Positions 13,987 through 21,995 of a stretch of 35,349 nt of DNA are shown here, one piece after another (the first letter of the stretch is position 1; each line of letters begins with the position of its first letter). Both the position numbers and the translations under genes were made by a program. Source of the DNA: Saprospiraceae bacterium (GTDB taxonomy: Bacteria; Bacteroidota; Bacteroidia; Chitinophagales; Saprospiraceae). Below the pieces are notes generated by a model. That model was not told the origin of the DNA. It ran no database searches and saw nothing but the letters and a program-made list of their open reading frames with translations. The stretch spans positions 1-35,349 of the forward strand of contig WFXH01000009.1 in assembly GCA_015490715.1 (NCBI GenBank), read 5' to 3'.

Positions 13987-15540
13987 ATGTTAGCGCGCAC
14001 GTATGCAGCAGCACTACAGGGGATTAACGCCATCAAAATCATCGTGGAAGTCAACGCAGGTGGACAGGTACCCCTTTCGGGGCCGGGATATTACTTAGTG
14101 GGTTTGCCCGACAATGCCGTCCGCGAAGGTTATCAGCGGATCGCCTCGGCATTGAAAAACAACGGATACCGACTGCCGCGAGTAAAGCTGGTGATCAACT
14201 TAGCGCCGGCAGATATCCGCAAGGAGGGCTCGGCCTACGACTTGCCCATTGCCATCGGCATCTTGGCCGCTACCGAACAGCTGCCTCTCGATCAGTTAGA
14301 AGATTTCCTCTTGATGGGAGAGCTGGCCTTGGATGGCTCACTTCGCCCTGTCAAGGGAGCCCTTTCCATCGCCTTAGAGGCGAAAAAACGCGGATTTCGA
14401 GGTGTCATCTTTCCCAAAGCCAATGTACAAGAAGCGGCTGTCGTCGACGGTATCGAAGTGTACGGCGTTGAGCATCTGCGGCAGGTAGTAGATTTTCTTC
14501 GAGGTGAGGAGGAGTTACAACCTGTGCACATCGACCCGGAAGATCTCTTCGGCCGACATCACTGGCCGTACGTCGAAGACTTCTCCGACGTCAAGGGTCA
14601 GCACAACATCAAGCGCGCGCTGGAAATTGCTGCCGCAGGAGGGCATAACGTCATTCTCATCGGCCCGCCGGGTTCTGGAAAGACGATGCTTGCGCGTAGA
14701 CTGCCCACCATTTTACCACCGCTGACCTTGGAAGAGGCATTGGAGACGACGAAAATTCACTCCGTAGCGGGAAAACTGCCGCCCGGCTCTTCGCTGTTGA
14801 CGCACCGCCCCTTTCGCGCACCTCATCATACCATCAGCGATGTGGCCCTGGTCGGCGGTGGCTCCAATCCCATGCCGGGCGAAATATCCCTTGCACACAA
14901 TGGCGTGTTGTTTTTAGACGAATTACCCGAATTTAAGCGCTCCGTGCTCGAAGTGTTGCGCCAACCCATGGAAGAACGCCGGGTCACCATTTCACGGGCC
15001 CGATTTACGATCGACTATCCCGCGGGCTTTATGCTCGTAGCCTCGATGAACCCCTGCCCCTGTGGCTACTACAACCACCCCGAAAAGAGCTGTACTTGCC
15101 CGCCAGGAGCCGTAAAGCGCTATCTCAACAAAATTTCCGGACCGTTGATGGACCGCATCGACCTACACATCGAAGTGGTACCCGTCAGTTATGACGAGCT
15201 ATCGGAAACGCAGTATACCGCCGAGCGATCCGAAGTCATCGCCCAGCGCGTCGTCAGGGCAAGGGAAATCCAGCTGGAACGCTTTAAAGAACATCCATCC
15301 ATCTTCTGCAACGCCCAGATGCCCTCGCGGATGATCCGACAGGTGTGTACACTCGACGAGGAGTCCCAAAAGCTCTTGCGCATGGCTATGGAACGCCTGC
15401 AGCTCTCCGCGCGTGCCTACGATCGCATCTTGCGCGTAGCGCGCACCATCGCCGACCTGGATGAAAGCAAAGACATCCAGACGCATCATATCTCCGAAGC
15501 CATCCACTTTCGCACCCTCGACCGCTCGACATGGGCATAA
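13987..15540 (+). CDS. yifB: YifB/ComM-family magnesium-chelatase-like AAA+ ATPase
   Basis: A 517-residue protein of normal family length. An N-terminal ribosomal S5-like/ChlI domain (about 1-165) precedes the AAA+ core with Walker A GPPGSGKT near residues 225-232 and Walker B in VLFLDELPEF. A cysteine cluster (NPCPCGYYNHPEKSCTCPP) and a C-terminal Mg-chelatase-like helical domain follow. Relatives (ComM) are hexameric helicases that promote branch migration during uptake of DNA by natural transformation; the family was formerly annotated as competence or Mg-chelatase protein. It has its own promoter and a separate transcript from the genes before it. Confidence 0.93.
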   Translation: MLARTYAAALQGINAIKIIVEVNAGGQVPLSGPGYYLVGLPDNAVREGYQRIASALKNNGYRLPRVKLVINLAPADIRKEGSAYDLPIAIGILAATEQLPLDQLEDFLLMGELALDGSLRPVKGALSIALEAKKRGFRGVIFPKANVQEAAVVDGIEVYGVEHLRQVVDFLRGEEELQPVHIDPEDLFGRHHWPYVEDFSDVKGQHNIKRALEIAAAGGHNVILIGPPGSGKTMLARRLPTILPPLTLEEALETTKIHSVAGKLPPGSSLLTHRPFRAPHHTISDVALVGGGSNPMPGEISLAHNGVLFLDELPEFKRSVLEVLRQPMEERRVTISRARFTIDYPAGFMLVASMNPCPCGYYNHPEKSCTCPPGAVKRYLNKISGPLMDRIDLHIEVVPVSYDELSETQYTAERSEVIAQRVVRAREIQLERFKEHPSIFCNAQMPSRMIRQVCTLDEESQKLLRMAMERLQLSARAYDRILRVARTIADLDESKDIQTHHISEAIHFRTLDRSTWA

Positions 15541-15581
15541 GGGTAGGCCTCAGCGGATTCTGGGCTATTTGTGCCTTCTAT

Positions 15582-15589
15582 TAACTTTG
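15582..15589 (+). promoter_or_regulatory. -7 element immediately before menD
   Basis: TAACTTTG ends four bases before the menD ATG. The expected start of transcription would fall on or next to the ATG, so the mRNA would be leaderless. A TTTG lies ten bases upstream of the element, too close to be the -33 box. Confidence 0.45.
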
Positions 15590-15593
15590 CGCA

Positions 15594-17303
15594 ATGCTTT
15601 CCGACAAGCGCCGCATACGCGATCTGGTCGAATTGTGCTACGCCGCAGGCCTCCGCGAGGTAGTCCTCTCTCCGGGTTCGCGCAATGCGCCGTTGATCAT
15701 CTCCTTTACAGGACACGGCGGCTTTCGCTGCCATACGGCCGTCGACGAACGCAGCGCCGCCTTTATGGCTCTGGGCATGAGCCAAGCCAACCGCACGCCC
15801 ACCATTTTATGCAGTACATCAGGCACAGCTGTGCTCAACTACGCTCCCGCCATCGCCGAAGCGTATTACCAGCTCGTACCCCTGCTCGTCCTCACCGCCG
15901 ATCGCCCCCCCCACCTCATCGACATCGGCGACGGCCAAACCCTGCGTCAATACGAAATTTACCGCAATTACATACGACTCTCCCTGAGCCTACTCCCCTC
16001 TGACGAGCCCATCGAAGACAACATCCGCATCGCCTCGACGGCCATCGAAGCTGCCACCACTCCGCCACCGGGCCCCGTACACCTCAACATCCCACTCGAC
16101 GAACCCCTTTACGGGCAAAGGGACTACTCTCAGGAGCCCAAGCCGACCTTTAAAGCACAGCCGCCACACCCAACATCCCAACATTCAGTCCTACCCAATG
16201 TTTCCTCCGTGCCCTACCGCAAAATTATGATGCTCTGGGGCAGCCTGCCACCCGACACCCCCACCACCCGCGCCGTCGAAGCGTATTTTAAAGCCGCCGA
16301 CACCAAGGCAATCATGCTGAGCGAGACGACTTCCAACACCTTTCACCCTCAGATCATCCCGCACATCGATCGCACCTTAGCGGTTATCCCACCCGACCAA
16401 CGCAGCCAATACGCCCCCGAACTGTTGATCACCTTTGGCCACAACATCGTCTCCAAACACATCAAGAAGTTTTTGAGACAGTACCGCCCCATCGAACACT
16501 GGCATGTCACCGACACTCTGGTGTATCAAGATACCTTTCACGCGTTGAAACGAACCATTCCGCTCTCCCCCGAGGAATTTTTGGAGTGGTTTGGGAGCCT
16601 GCGGCTCGAAGGGGACGAAACGTATGTCCGCAGATGGCACGAAGCCGCACAGCTGGCTGCTCAACGCCATGAAGAGTTTATATCGCAAGCTCCGTTTACG
16701 GACCTTACGGCCTATCATGAGATCCTCACGCACCTCGTCGATCCGACGATTGTCCATATGGGCAATTCCACCGTCGTTCGCTATTTTCAGCTCTATCCCC
16801 CTAACCCTCGGCATCGATATTTTGCCAATCGCGGCGTCAGCGGCATTGACGGTTGCAGCTCTACTGCCGTGGGCCATGCGCTGGTCAGTGGCCAACCCAA
16901 TATCTTATTTACGGGCGATTTGGCCTTCGGCTATGATGCCAACGCATTTTGGCTGAACCAACTCCCAGACAATCTCCGCATCGTCGTCTTCGACAATGGC
17001 GGGGGCAGCATCTTTCGCTTTATTGAAGGCCCCGACACCACACCGCAGTACGAGCCCTATTTCGTCACGCCCCATCCGGGAACGGTGGAGGGCATCGTAC
17101 GGAGGTACCACTTGCCCCATTTTATTGCCGACTCCGAAGAGCGCCTATTGCCGGCACTGCATGCCTTCCTTCGCGAGCGCAAACCCTGCCCCGTACTCCA
17201 CGTCAAGACCGATGGGGCTAAAAACATGCAGATACTGCGACGGTACTTTCGCTACCTACAAAACCCCGATGCCGCTGCCCTACAAGAGTTAGAGGCGAGC
17301 TAA
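15594..17303 (+). CDS. menD: MenD, SEPHCHC synthase (menaquinone biosynthesis)
   Basis: A 569-residue thiamine-diphosphate enzyme that condenses isochorismate with 2-oxoglutarate, the first committed step of menaquinone synthesis. The N-terminus DLVELCYAAGLREVVLSPGS is the family opening and fixes the start. The ThDP/metal region is GDLAFGYDANAF...VFDNGGGSIF. Length is normal. It is preceded by yifB with 53 bases between and followed by the helicase. Menaquinone is the main quinone of Bacteroidota and the plausible final electron acceptor for sulfur oxidation here, although that link is inference. Confidence 0.95.
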   Translation: MLSDKRRIRDLVELCYAAGLREVVLSPGSRNAPLIISFTGHGGFRCHTAVDERSAAFMALGMSQANRTPTILCSTSGTAVLNYAPAIAEAYYQLVPLLVLTADRPPHLIDIGDGQTLRQYEIYRNYIRLSLSLLPSDEPIEDNIRIASTAIEAATTPPPGPVHLNIPLDEPLYGQRDYSQEPKPTFKAQPPHPTSQHSVLPNVSSVPYRKIMMLWGSLPPDTPTTRAVEAYFKAADTKAIMLSETTSNTFHPQIIPHIDRTLAVIPPDQRSQYAPELLITFGHNIVSKHIKKFLRQYRPIEHWHVTDTLVYQDTFHALKRTIPLSPEEFLEWFGSLRLEGDETYVRRWHEAAQLAAQRHEEFISQAPFTDLTAYHEILTHLVDPTIVHMGNSTVVRYFQLYPPNPRHRYFANRGVSGIDGCSSTAVGHALVSGQPNILFTGDLAFGYDANAFWLNQLPDNLRIVVFDNGGGSIFRFIEGPDTTPQYEPYFVTPHPGTVEGIVRRYHLPHFIADSEERLLPALHAFLRERKPCPVLHVKTDGAKNMQILRRYFRYLQNPDAAALQELEAS

Positions 17304-17355
17304 ATCCCTTGAAACGCCGTATCTTCGTCAGCGCGCTACAACCATTTATACCTTC

Positions 17356-20300
17356 ATGGAAAACGACCGCAATGCGTTAAAACAGCTCAAGGAGGATTTT
17401 CGCAATCTCGTCTACGCACGATTTCATACACCACCCTTAATATGTGCTACATTGCTGGAAGGGCTGGCATTCCTTCACCAGCAGGAAAGCTGGGACGAAG
17501 ATATCCGACTCCTACTTCACACGTTTCGCTTGTATTGCGAAGGGAAGGGCAAGCTACCTTTCGAAGACGATAAGCTGATCGAAATCGGTCGAGCGGCATG
17601 CACATTTCTCCGCGAGGGAAAAGACGGACTTCTCCAATCCGATGCATATCCTGAGCTCATTGAAGAGCTAAGATCCTGGGTGCACTCCCAGGACCTCACC
17701 ATCGACGCCAGAGATATGCGCGTCCTCATACTCAAGCCCGACGCGGAGGAAGAGCACAACACGGGCATTTACCAAATTTTAATAGATAGGGATCCCGCGG
17801 CGCGTAGCTACACCTTAGACATACGGCACCTCAAAGAAGACGCCGCCATCCTGGATAAAATGTTGGCCTTTCCCGAACTCCACTCCCTCACTGCGCAGCT
17901 CCTCGACGTCGAATACCACGAGGGCATCTTGCTGCCGCAAGCTGTGGTCCTTGTGCCGGATTTTCTCATCGATGTCACCTCCATTGCAGACTGTTTTGAT
18001 CCCGATGAGCATTACGAACCCTTTCGGTACGTGTTGAAGAAGCTGCTACCGAGCAAGCCCTCCGAACACCTCCTCATTGGGCGCGTCATCAATTACTTTT
18101 TAGATGAGCTCATCAAAAATCCGCATCAATCGTATGAAACGCTGTTGAAAAAGTCCTTCCGCATCTCTCCTCTACAGTGGTCACTCTACGACGACGACAA
18201 GGTGCGGGAGCTCATTCAAGCTCTGGAATCGCATTTCGACGTACTCAAAAAGACCATCTTAGACGAGCTCATCCCACTGACCCGACGAGAAAAGGAGAAA
18301 ATCTCCATTGAACCCACTTTTTTCTCCAATCGCTTTGGAATTCAAGGTCGTCTGGATGTGCTCATTGCCGATGCCCAGCTGCGCAAGATGAAGCTCATCG
18401 AGCTCAAGAGCGGCAGAATCTACCGACCCAATAACCTCGGCCTCGGCACCAGCCACTATGTGCAGGCCATTTTATACTACCAGCTCTTGCGATCTACCCA
18501 TCCCGAACTACAAAGCATCATGCCCTTCATCCTGTACTCCTCACAGTCCGAAAAGCCCCTGCGCCCCGCTCATTTCTCGAAAGAGCTCTTCTACAAGTCC
18601 CTCACCGTGCGCAACCAACTGGTCTATTGGGACTTTTTGCTCTCGATCTACGATCGAGTGGACTTGTTCGAGCAGCGATTGGAGGAGCTAATGAAGACAG
18701 CCATGGGCTATGTTCGCGACCGCATTGCGGATTTCTTCTCCACTTTAGAAGGGGCAAGTCCCATCGATCGCGCCTATTACCGAACGATGGTGGCTTTTCT
18801 CGCCCGTGAGCACCTCATAGGAAAAATCGGCTCGATTAGCCCTAACGGAGCCAGCGGACTGGCCTCCCTATGGCTCAAAGACATCGATGCCAAAAAACAG
18901 GATTATGAAATGCTCCACCAGCTGCAGTGGCGCAGCATGAATAGCGCCGAAATTGCACAACGCCTACGCGAAGAATGTCGCGTACAGCTCTACGTCCACG
19001 ACGACGACGAACACCCCCTCATGTTGTTCGAGCTACCCACCAACGAAAAGGGCGAACCCGAAGATATCGCCAATTTTCGCGTAGGAGACATCGTCGTACT
19101 CTATCCCACCCTGGAAGAAGAAATGTCCTCAGGTCTCATGCAACACCGCGTGTACAAGGGCACCATCGCCTTTTACAGCAGCAAATACCTCGTCGTACGC
19201 CTCCGAAGCAGATACATCGAAGAAGAAGACTTCCAAAACGCACTCTTCTGGAATGTCGAACACGATTACCTCGACAACCAAATCATCCAGCAATATCACA
19301 GCCTCTTCCGCTTTCTCCAGAGCGAGCAGCGCTTCAAGCAACTCTATTACGGCCAACGAGCCCCCGAGCAGGACAAGCATCCTCCAGAGGGAGATTTTAC
19401 CCCCATTGATGGCACACTCAATCCCCATCAATTACAAGCCCTTCAAAAGATGTGGCACGCTAAGGATTACTTCCTCCTATGGGGACCTCCCGGTACGGGT
19501 AAGACGCGCTTTATGCTGAAAAATTATGTCGGATACTGGTATAAACACGCTCCCAACGAGCGCATGCTCATCATGGCCTATACCAATCGCGCCGTCGACG
19601 AGATCTGCGAAACCCTTTTAACGATTCAGACCGCGGATGACGAACAGTTTCCCTTTATTCGATTGGGTTCGCGCATCGCCACGGGAGAAAAATATCGTCC
19701 GTACCTCCTCTTACACCACATGCAGCGACTCAACTCCCGAAAGAAAATCGTGCATTTTTTAAAGCAACACCGCATCTATGTGGGAACGGTGGCAGCCTTT
19801 TTAAACAATCCCGAGCTCTTTGAGCTGTTGCGATTCGATACACTCATCGTCGACGAAGCCGCCCAGCTGCTCGAGCCCTCTATTGTAGGCATGCTGATGA
19901 AGGTGCGCAAGTTTATCCTCATCGGCGATCACCGCCAATTACCCGCTGTGGTCACACAGCCCAGGGAATATACCAAAATTGGCTTTGAACAACTCATCAA
20001 CCTGGGCTTTCGGGATTGTGCCATCTCTGCCTTCGAACGCCTCTACGAGCGCTGTCGCACTATGGGTTGGCACCAGGGCTACGACAAACTCCTCCATCAA
20101 GGGCGCATGCACAGCAAAATCATGCAGTTCGTCAGCGCACAATTTTATGAAGACAACCTCCAGGTACTCCACCACGACGAAGCCCTTCGCAGCCGCTCGC
20201 TCTATCCACATCCCTATTCGGTCAATACCCCTGAGGACCACCCGCTGCTGAATCACCGACTGCTCTTCGTACCCGTGCGACGCAATCAAAACCGCAATTT

Positions 20301-20769
20301 TCGAAAATACCACCGCCAAGAAGCTTTCCTGACCGCGAAGGTCATCGATCAAATCGCTCATTTTATCGGTCATGCGGGCCGCACCTCGATGATTCGCATT
20401 GGTATCATGTGTCCCTTCCGTGCGCAGATAGCCGAAATCCGAAAGAGCACCTTACTCCCTTCAGACCGCTGGGACAATTTCGATCTGACGATCGAAACGG
20501 TGGAGCGATATCAGGGCTCCCAGCGCGATGTCGTCGTCTTTTCGCTGAGCGTCAATCATCCCCACCAACTCAGTAGCATTCTCGACTTCGACTATGCCCA
20601 GACTGAGGGTTTTATCAACCGAAAGTTGAACGTGGCGATCACGCGCGCCCGTTATCAATTTATCCTGCTGGGCGACGATCAAATCATCCGTGAAGTCGGC
20701 GAGCCGGCGCTCAATAACTTTTTATCTCAGGCTTATTATTGGCATTTGTCTGTCGACGAGGCGCACTAA
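17356..20769 (+). CDS. Dna2-like PD-(D/E)XK nuclease - superfamily 1 helicase
   Basis: A 1137-residue protein. Residues about 310-380 hold a PD-(D/E)XK nuclease core (GRLDVLIAD, then IELKSG with the catalytic E and K near 348-351, and a QAILYYQLL helix). The C-terminal half is an SF1 helicase of the Upf1/Dna2 group: Walker A GPPGTGKT (about 710-717), DEAA (about 832), GDHRQLP (about 856), YQGSQRD (about 1051) and NVAITRAR (about 1092). The three-cysteine group that follows the nuclease in Cas4/Dna2-type iron-sulfur nucleases is not visible. The likely job is DNA end processing or Okazaki-type flap handling. Its TAA overlaps the stop of the convergent S4 gene. Confidence 0.88.
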   Translation: MENDRNALKQLKEDFRNLVYARFHTPPLICATLLEGLAFLHQQESWDEDIRLLLHTFRLYCEGKGKLPFEDDKLIEIGRAACTFLREGKDGLLQSDAYPELIEELRSWVHSQDLTIDARDMRVLILKPDAEEEHNTGIYQILIDRDPAARSYTLDIRHLKEDAAILDKMLAFPELHSLTAQLLDVEYHEGILLPQAVVLVPDFLIDVTSIADCFDPDEHYEPFRYVLKKLLPSKPSEHLLIGRVINYFLDELIKNPHQSYETLLKKSFRISPLQWSLYDDDKVRELIQALESHFDVLKKTILDELIPLTRREKEKISIEPTFFSNRFGIQGRLDVLIADAQLRKMKLIELKSGRIYRPNNLGLGTSHYVQAILYYQLLRSTHPELQSIMPFILYSSQSEKPLRPAHFSKELFYKSLTVRNQLVYWDFLLSIYDRVDLFEQRLEELMKTAMGYVRDRIADFFSTLEGASPIDRAYYRTMVAFLAREHLIGKIGSISPNGASGLASLWLKDIDAKKQDYEMLHQLQWRSMNSAEIAQRLREECRVQLYVHDDDEHPLMLFELPTNEKGEPEDIANFRVGDIVVLYPTLEEEMSSGLMQHRVYKGTIAFYSSKYLVVRLRSRYIEEEDFQNALFWNVEHDYLDNQIIQQYHSLFRFLQSEQRFKQLYYGQRAPEQDKHPPEGDFTPIDGTLNPHQLQALQKMWHAKDYFLLWGPPGTGKTRFMLKNYVGYWYKHAPNERMLIMAYTNRAVDEICETLLTIQTADDEQFPFIRLGSRIATGEKYRPYLLLHHMQRLNSRKKIVHFLKQHRIYVGTVAAFLNNPELFELLRFDTLIVDEAAQLLEPSIVGMLMKVRKFILIGDHRQLPAVVTQPREYTKIGFEQLINLGFRDCAISAFERLYERCRTMGWHQGYDKLLHQGRMHSKIMQFVSAQFYEDNLQVLHHDEALRSRSLYPHPYSVNTPEDHPLLNHRLLFVPVRRNQNRNFRKYHRQEAFLTAKVIDQIAHFIGHAGRTSMIRIGIMCPFRAQIAEIRKSTLLPSDRWDNFDLTIETVERYQGSQRDVVVFSLSVNHPHQLSSILDFDYAQTEGFINRKLNVAITRARYQFILLGDDQIIREVGEPALNNFLSQAYYWHLSVDEAH

Positions 20770-21176
20770 TCTTCGTCGTCGAAAAAGCTGTGCTTAAACC
20801 AGTCCAGTTGGCGTCGCTCCTTTTTGGTGGGTCTACCCCGTCCTTTTTCCCGAACTTCAATCGGAAAGGAGCGCACATCAAACCACCTTTCGAACTTTTC
20901 CCTTTCTTCGGCAGGCGTAATGTCCCGATAGCACTCTCGTGCCATGGCATAGCCCACGCGCTTGTGGAGCAACTTACACACCCTATAACAAAAAGTAAAT
21001 CCCCCTCTTTTGATACGCACTTCCTGACCGACGCGCACGGGGGTGGCGGGTTTAGCCGTCACGCCGTCGATGCTGACTTTTCCCGCCTTGCAAGCCTGGG
21101 TGGCCTTGCTGCGGGTCTTATAGAGCCGCACCGACCACAACCACAGGTCGATCCGCACTTTTTCAGGTGTGTTCAT
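20766..21176 (-). CDS. Hsp15-like S4-domain RNA-binding protein
   Basis: A 136-residue protein. The N-terminal S4 domain (RIDLWLWSVRLYKTRSKATQ...GKVSIDG) is followed by a basic C-terminal region (REKGRGRPTKKERRQLDWF), as in the heat-shock protein Hsp15, which binds free 50S subunits carrying nascent chains. ATG 21176 overlaps the TGA of the PPK2 gene as ATGA, so the two are translated as a coupled pair; longer upstream frames are inside ppk2. Its TAG (20766-20768) overlaps the helicase TAA on the other strand. Confidence 0.85.
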   Translation of the reverse strand: MNTPEKVRIDLWLWSVRLYKTRSKATQACKAGKVSIDGVTAKPATPVRVGQEVRIKRGGFTFCYRVCKLLHKRVGYAMARECYRDITPAEEREKFERWFDVRSFPIEVREKGRGRPTKKERRQLDWFKHSFFDDED

Positions 21177-21916
21177 TGCGACTGTTGTAGTGGTGGATAG
21201 CGCAATTGCATCTGCTGCAGCGTCTCGAGTACCTTTTTGGCGACAAAGTAATTGCGATACCAACGGCGGTTGGAAGGTACCACAATCCACGGAATTTCAC
21301 TCCTGTTGAGCACGTCTTCATAACAGCGCATATAATCGTCCCATCGCTCACGCTCCTTCCAATCGGCGGGGTTGTGTTTCCAGTATTTGCGTGGGTCTTC
21401 CATGCGCTCGCGCAACTTTTCCCCCTGGCGCTCGTACGACAAATGGAGATAGAACTTCAAAATGACGGTCTGATTGTCCTCCTGGAGGAGGCGTTCGAAG
21501 GCGTTGATTGCTCGAAATCGCGCATCTACTCGATCTTCGTCAATCCATCGATGCACGCGCTGGATGAGCACATCTTCGTAGTGCGAGCGGATAAAAACGG
21601 CTATTTCCCCCTTGGCGGGCACATGCGGATGCACGCGCCAGAGAAAGTCGTGTGCCAACTCCGCAGGCGTGGGTTTCTTAAAGGCCGCCGAACGCACTAT
21701 CGCTGGGCTGCAATACTTGAACACCTCGCGACAGACACCGTCTTTGCCACTGGCATCCATGCCCTGAAGGACCACCAACAGACTGCGCTGGCCTTCGGCC
21801 TGGAGTATTCGACTGAGTTTTCCTATTTCTTTGGAGAGTTTTTTAAGTGCCTTTTTGGTAGGCTTCTTTTGAAAGCCCTCTGGAGGTTCTGGATCAAGCG
21901 CGTCTATGCGAATCAT
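21173..21916 (-). CDS. ppk2: PPK2-family polyphosphate kinase
   Basis: A 247-residue PPK2. Walker A is GMDASGKDG and the lid/Walker B region includes FKKPTPAELAHDFLWRVHPH and FIRSHYEDVLIQRVH. PPK2 enzymes use polyphosphate to phosphorylate nucleoside mono- or diphosphates. The ATG at 21916 is chosen because the frame upstream to 22030 runs through a terminator hairpin. A TATCTTTG promoter element sits 18 bases before it. The downstream coupled gene is the Hsp15-like protein, a pairing that hints at stress or ribosome recovery. Confidence 0.92.
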   Translation of the reverse strand: MIRIDALDPEPPEGFQKKPTKKALKKLSKEIGKLSRILQAEGQRSLLVVLQGMDASGKDGVCREVFKYCSPAIVRSAAFKKPTPAELAHDFLWRVHPHVPAKGEIAVFIRSHYEDVLIQRVHRWIDEDRVDARFRAINAFERLLQEDNQTVILKFYLHLSYERQGEKLRERMEDPRKYWKHNPADWKERERWDDYMRCYEDVLNRSEIPWIVVPSNRRWYRNYFVAKKVLETLQQMQLRYPPLQQSQ

Positions 21917-21933
21917 CCCCACCTGATTTTTGT

Positions 21934-21941
21934 CAAAGATA
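21934..21941 (-). promoter_or_regulatory. -7 promoter element of ppk2
   Basis: On the minus strand TATCTTTG begins two bases after the T-run of the terminator. Transcription would start near 21928, about 12 bases before the ATG. No TTG is seen in the -33 region, which is occupied by the hairpin. Confidence 0.45.
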
Positions 21942-21942
21942 T

Positions 21943-21973
21943 AAAAAAGGGGGCTCCTCGGTGAGGAGCCCCC
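21943..21973 (-). terminator. Strong rho-independent terminator of the T9SS cargo gene
   Basis: An 11-bp perfect GC-rich stem (21949-21959 with 21963-21973) closes a 3-base loop and is followed on the minus strand by TTTTTT. It lies 23 bases after the stop of the large secreted-protein gene and ends that transcript before ppk2. Confidence 0.9.
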
Positions 21974-21995
21974 ATTCCACTTCCCATAAACGGAT

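Noticed and set aside
17356-20769. Defence-system helicase
   Set aside because: It lies among housekeeping genes without any defence partner; the nuclease-helicase order fits a general Dna2-like repair enzyme.
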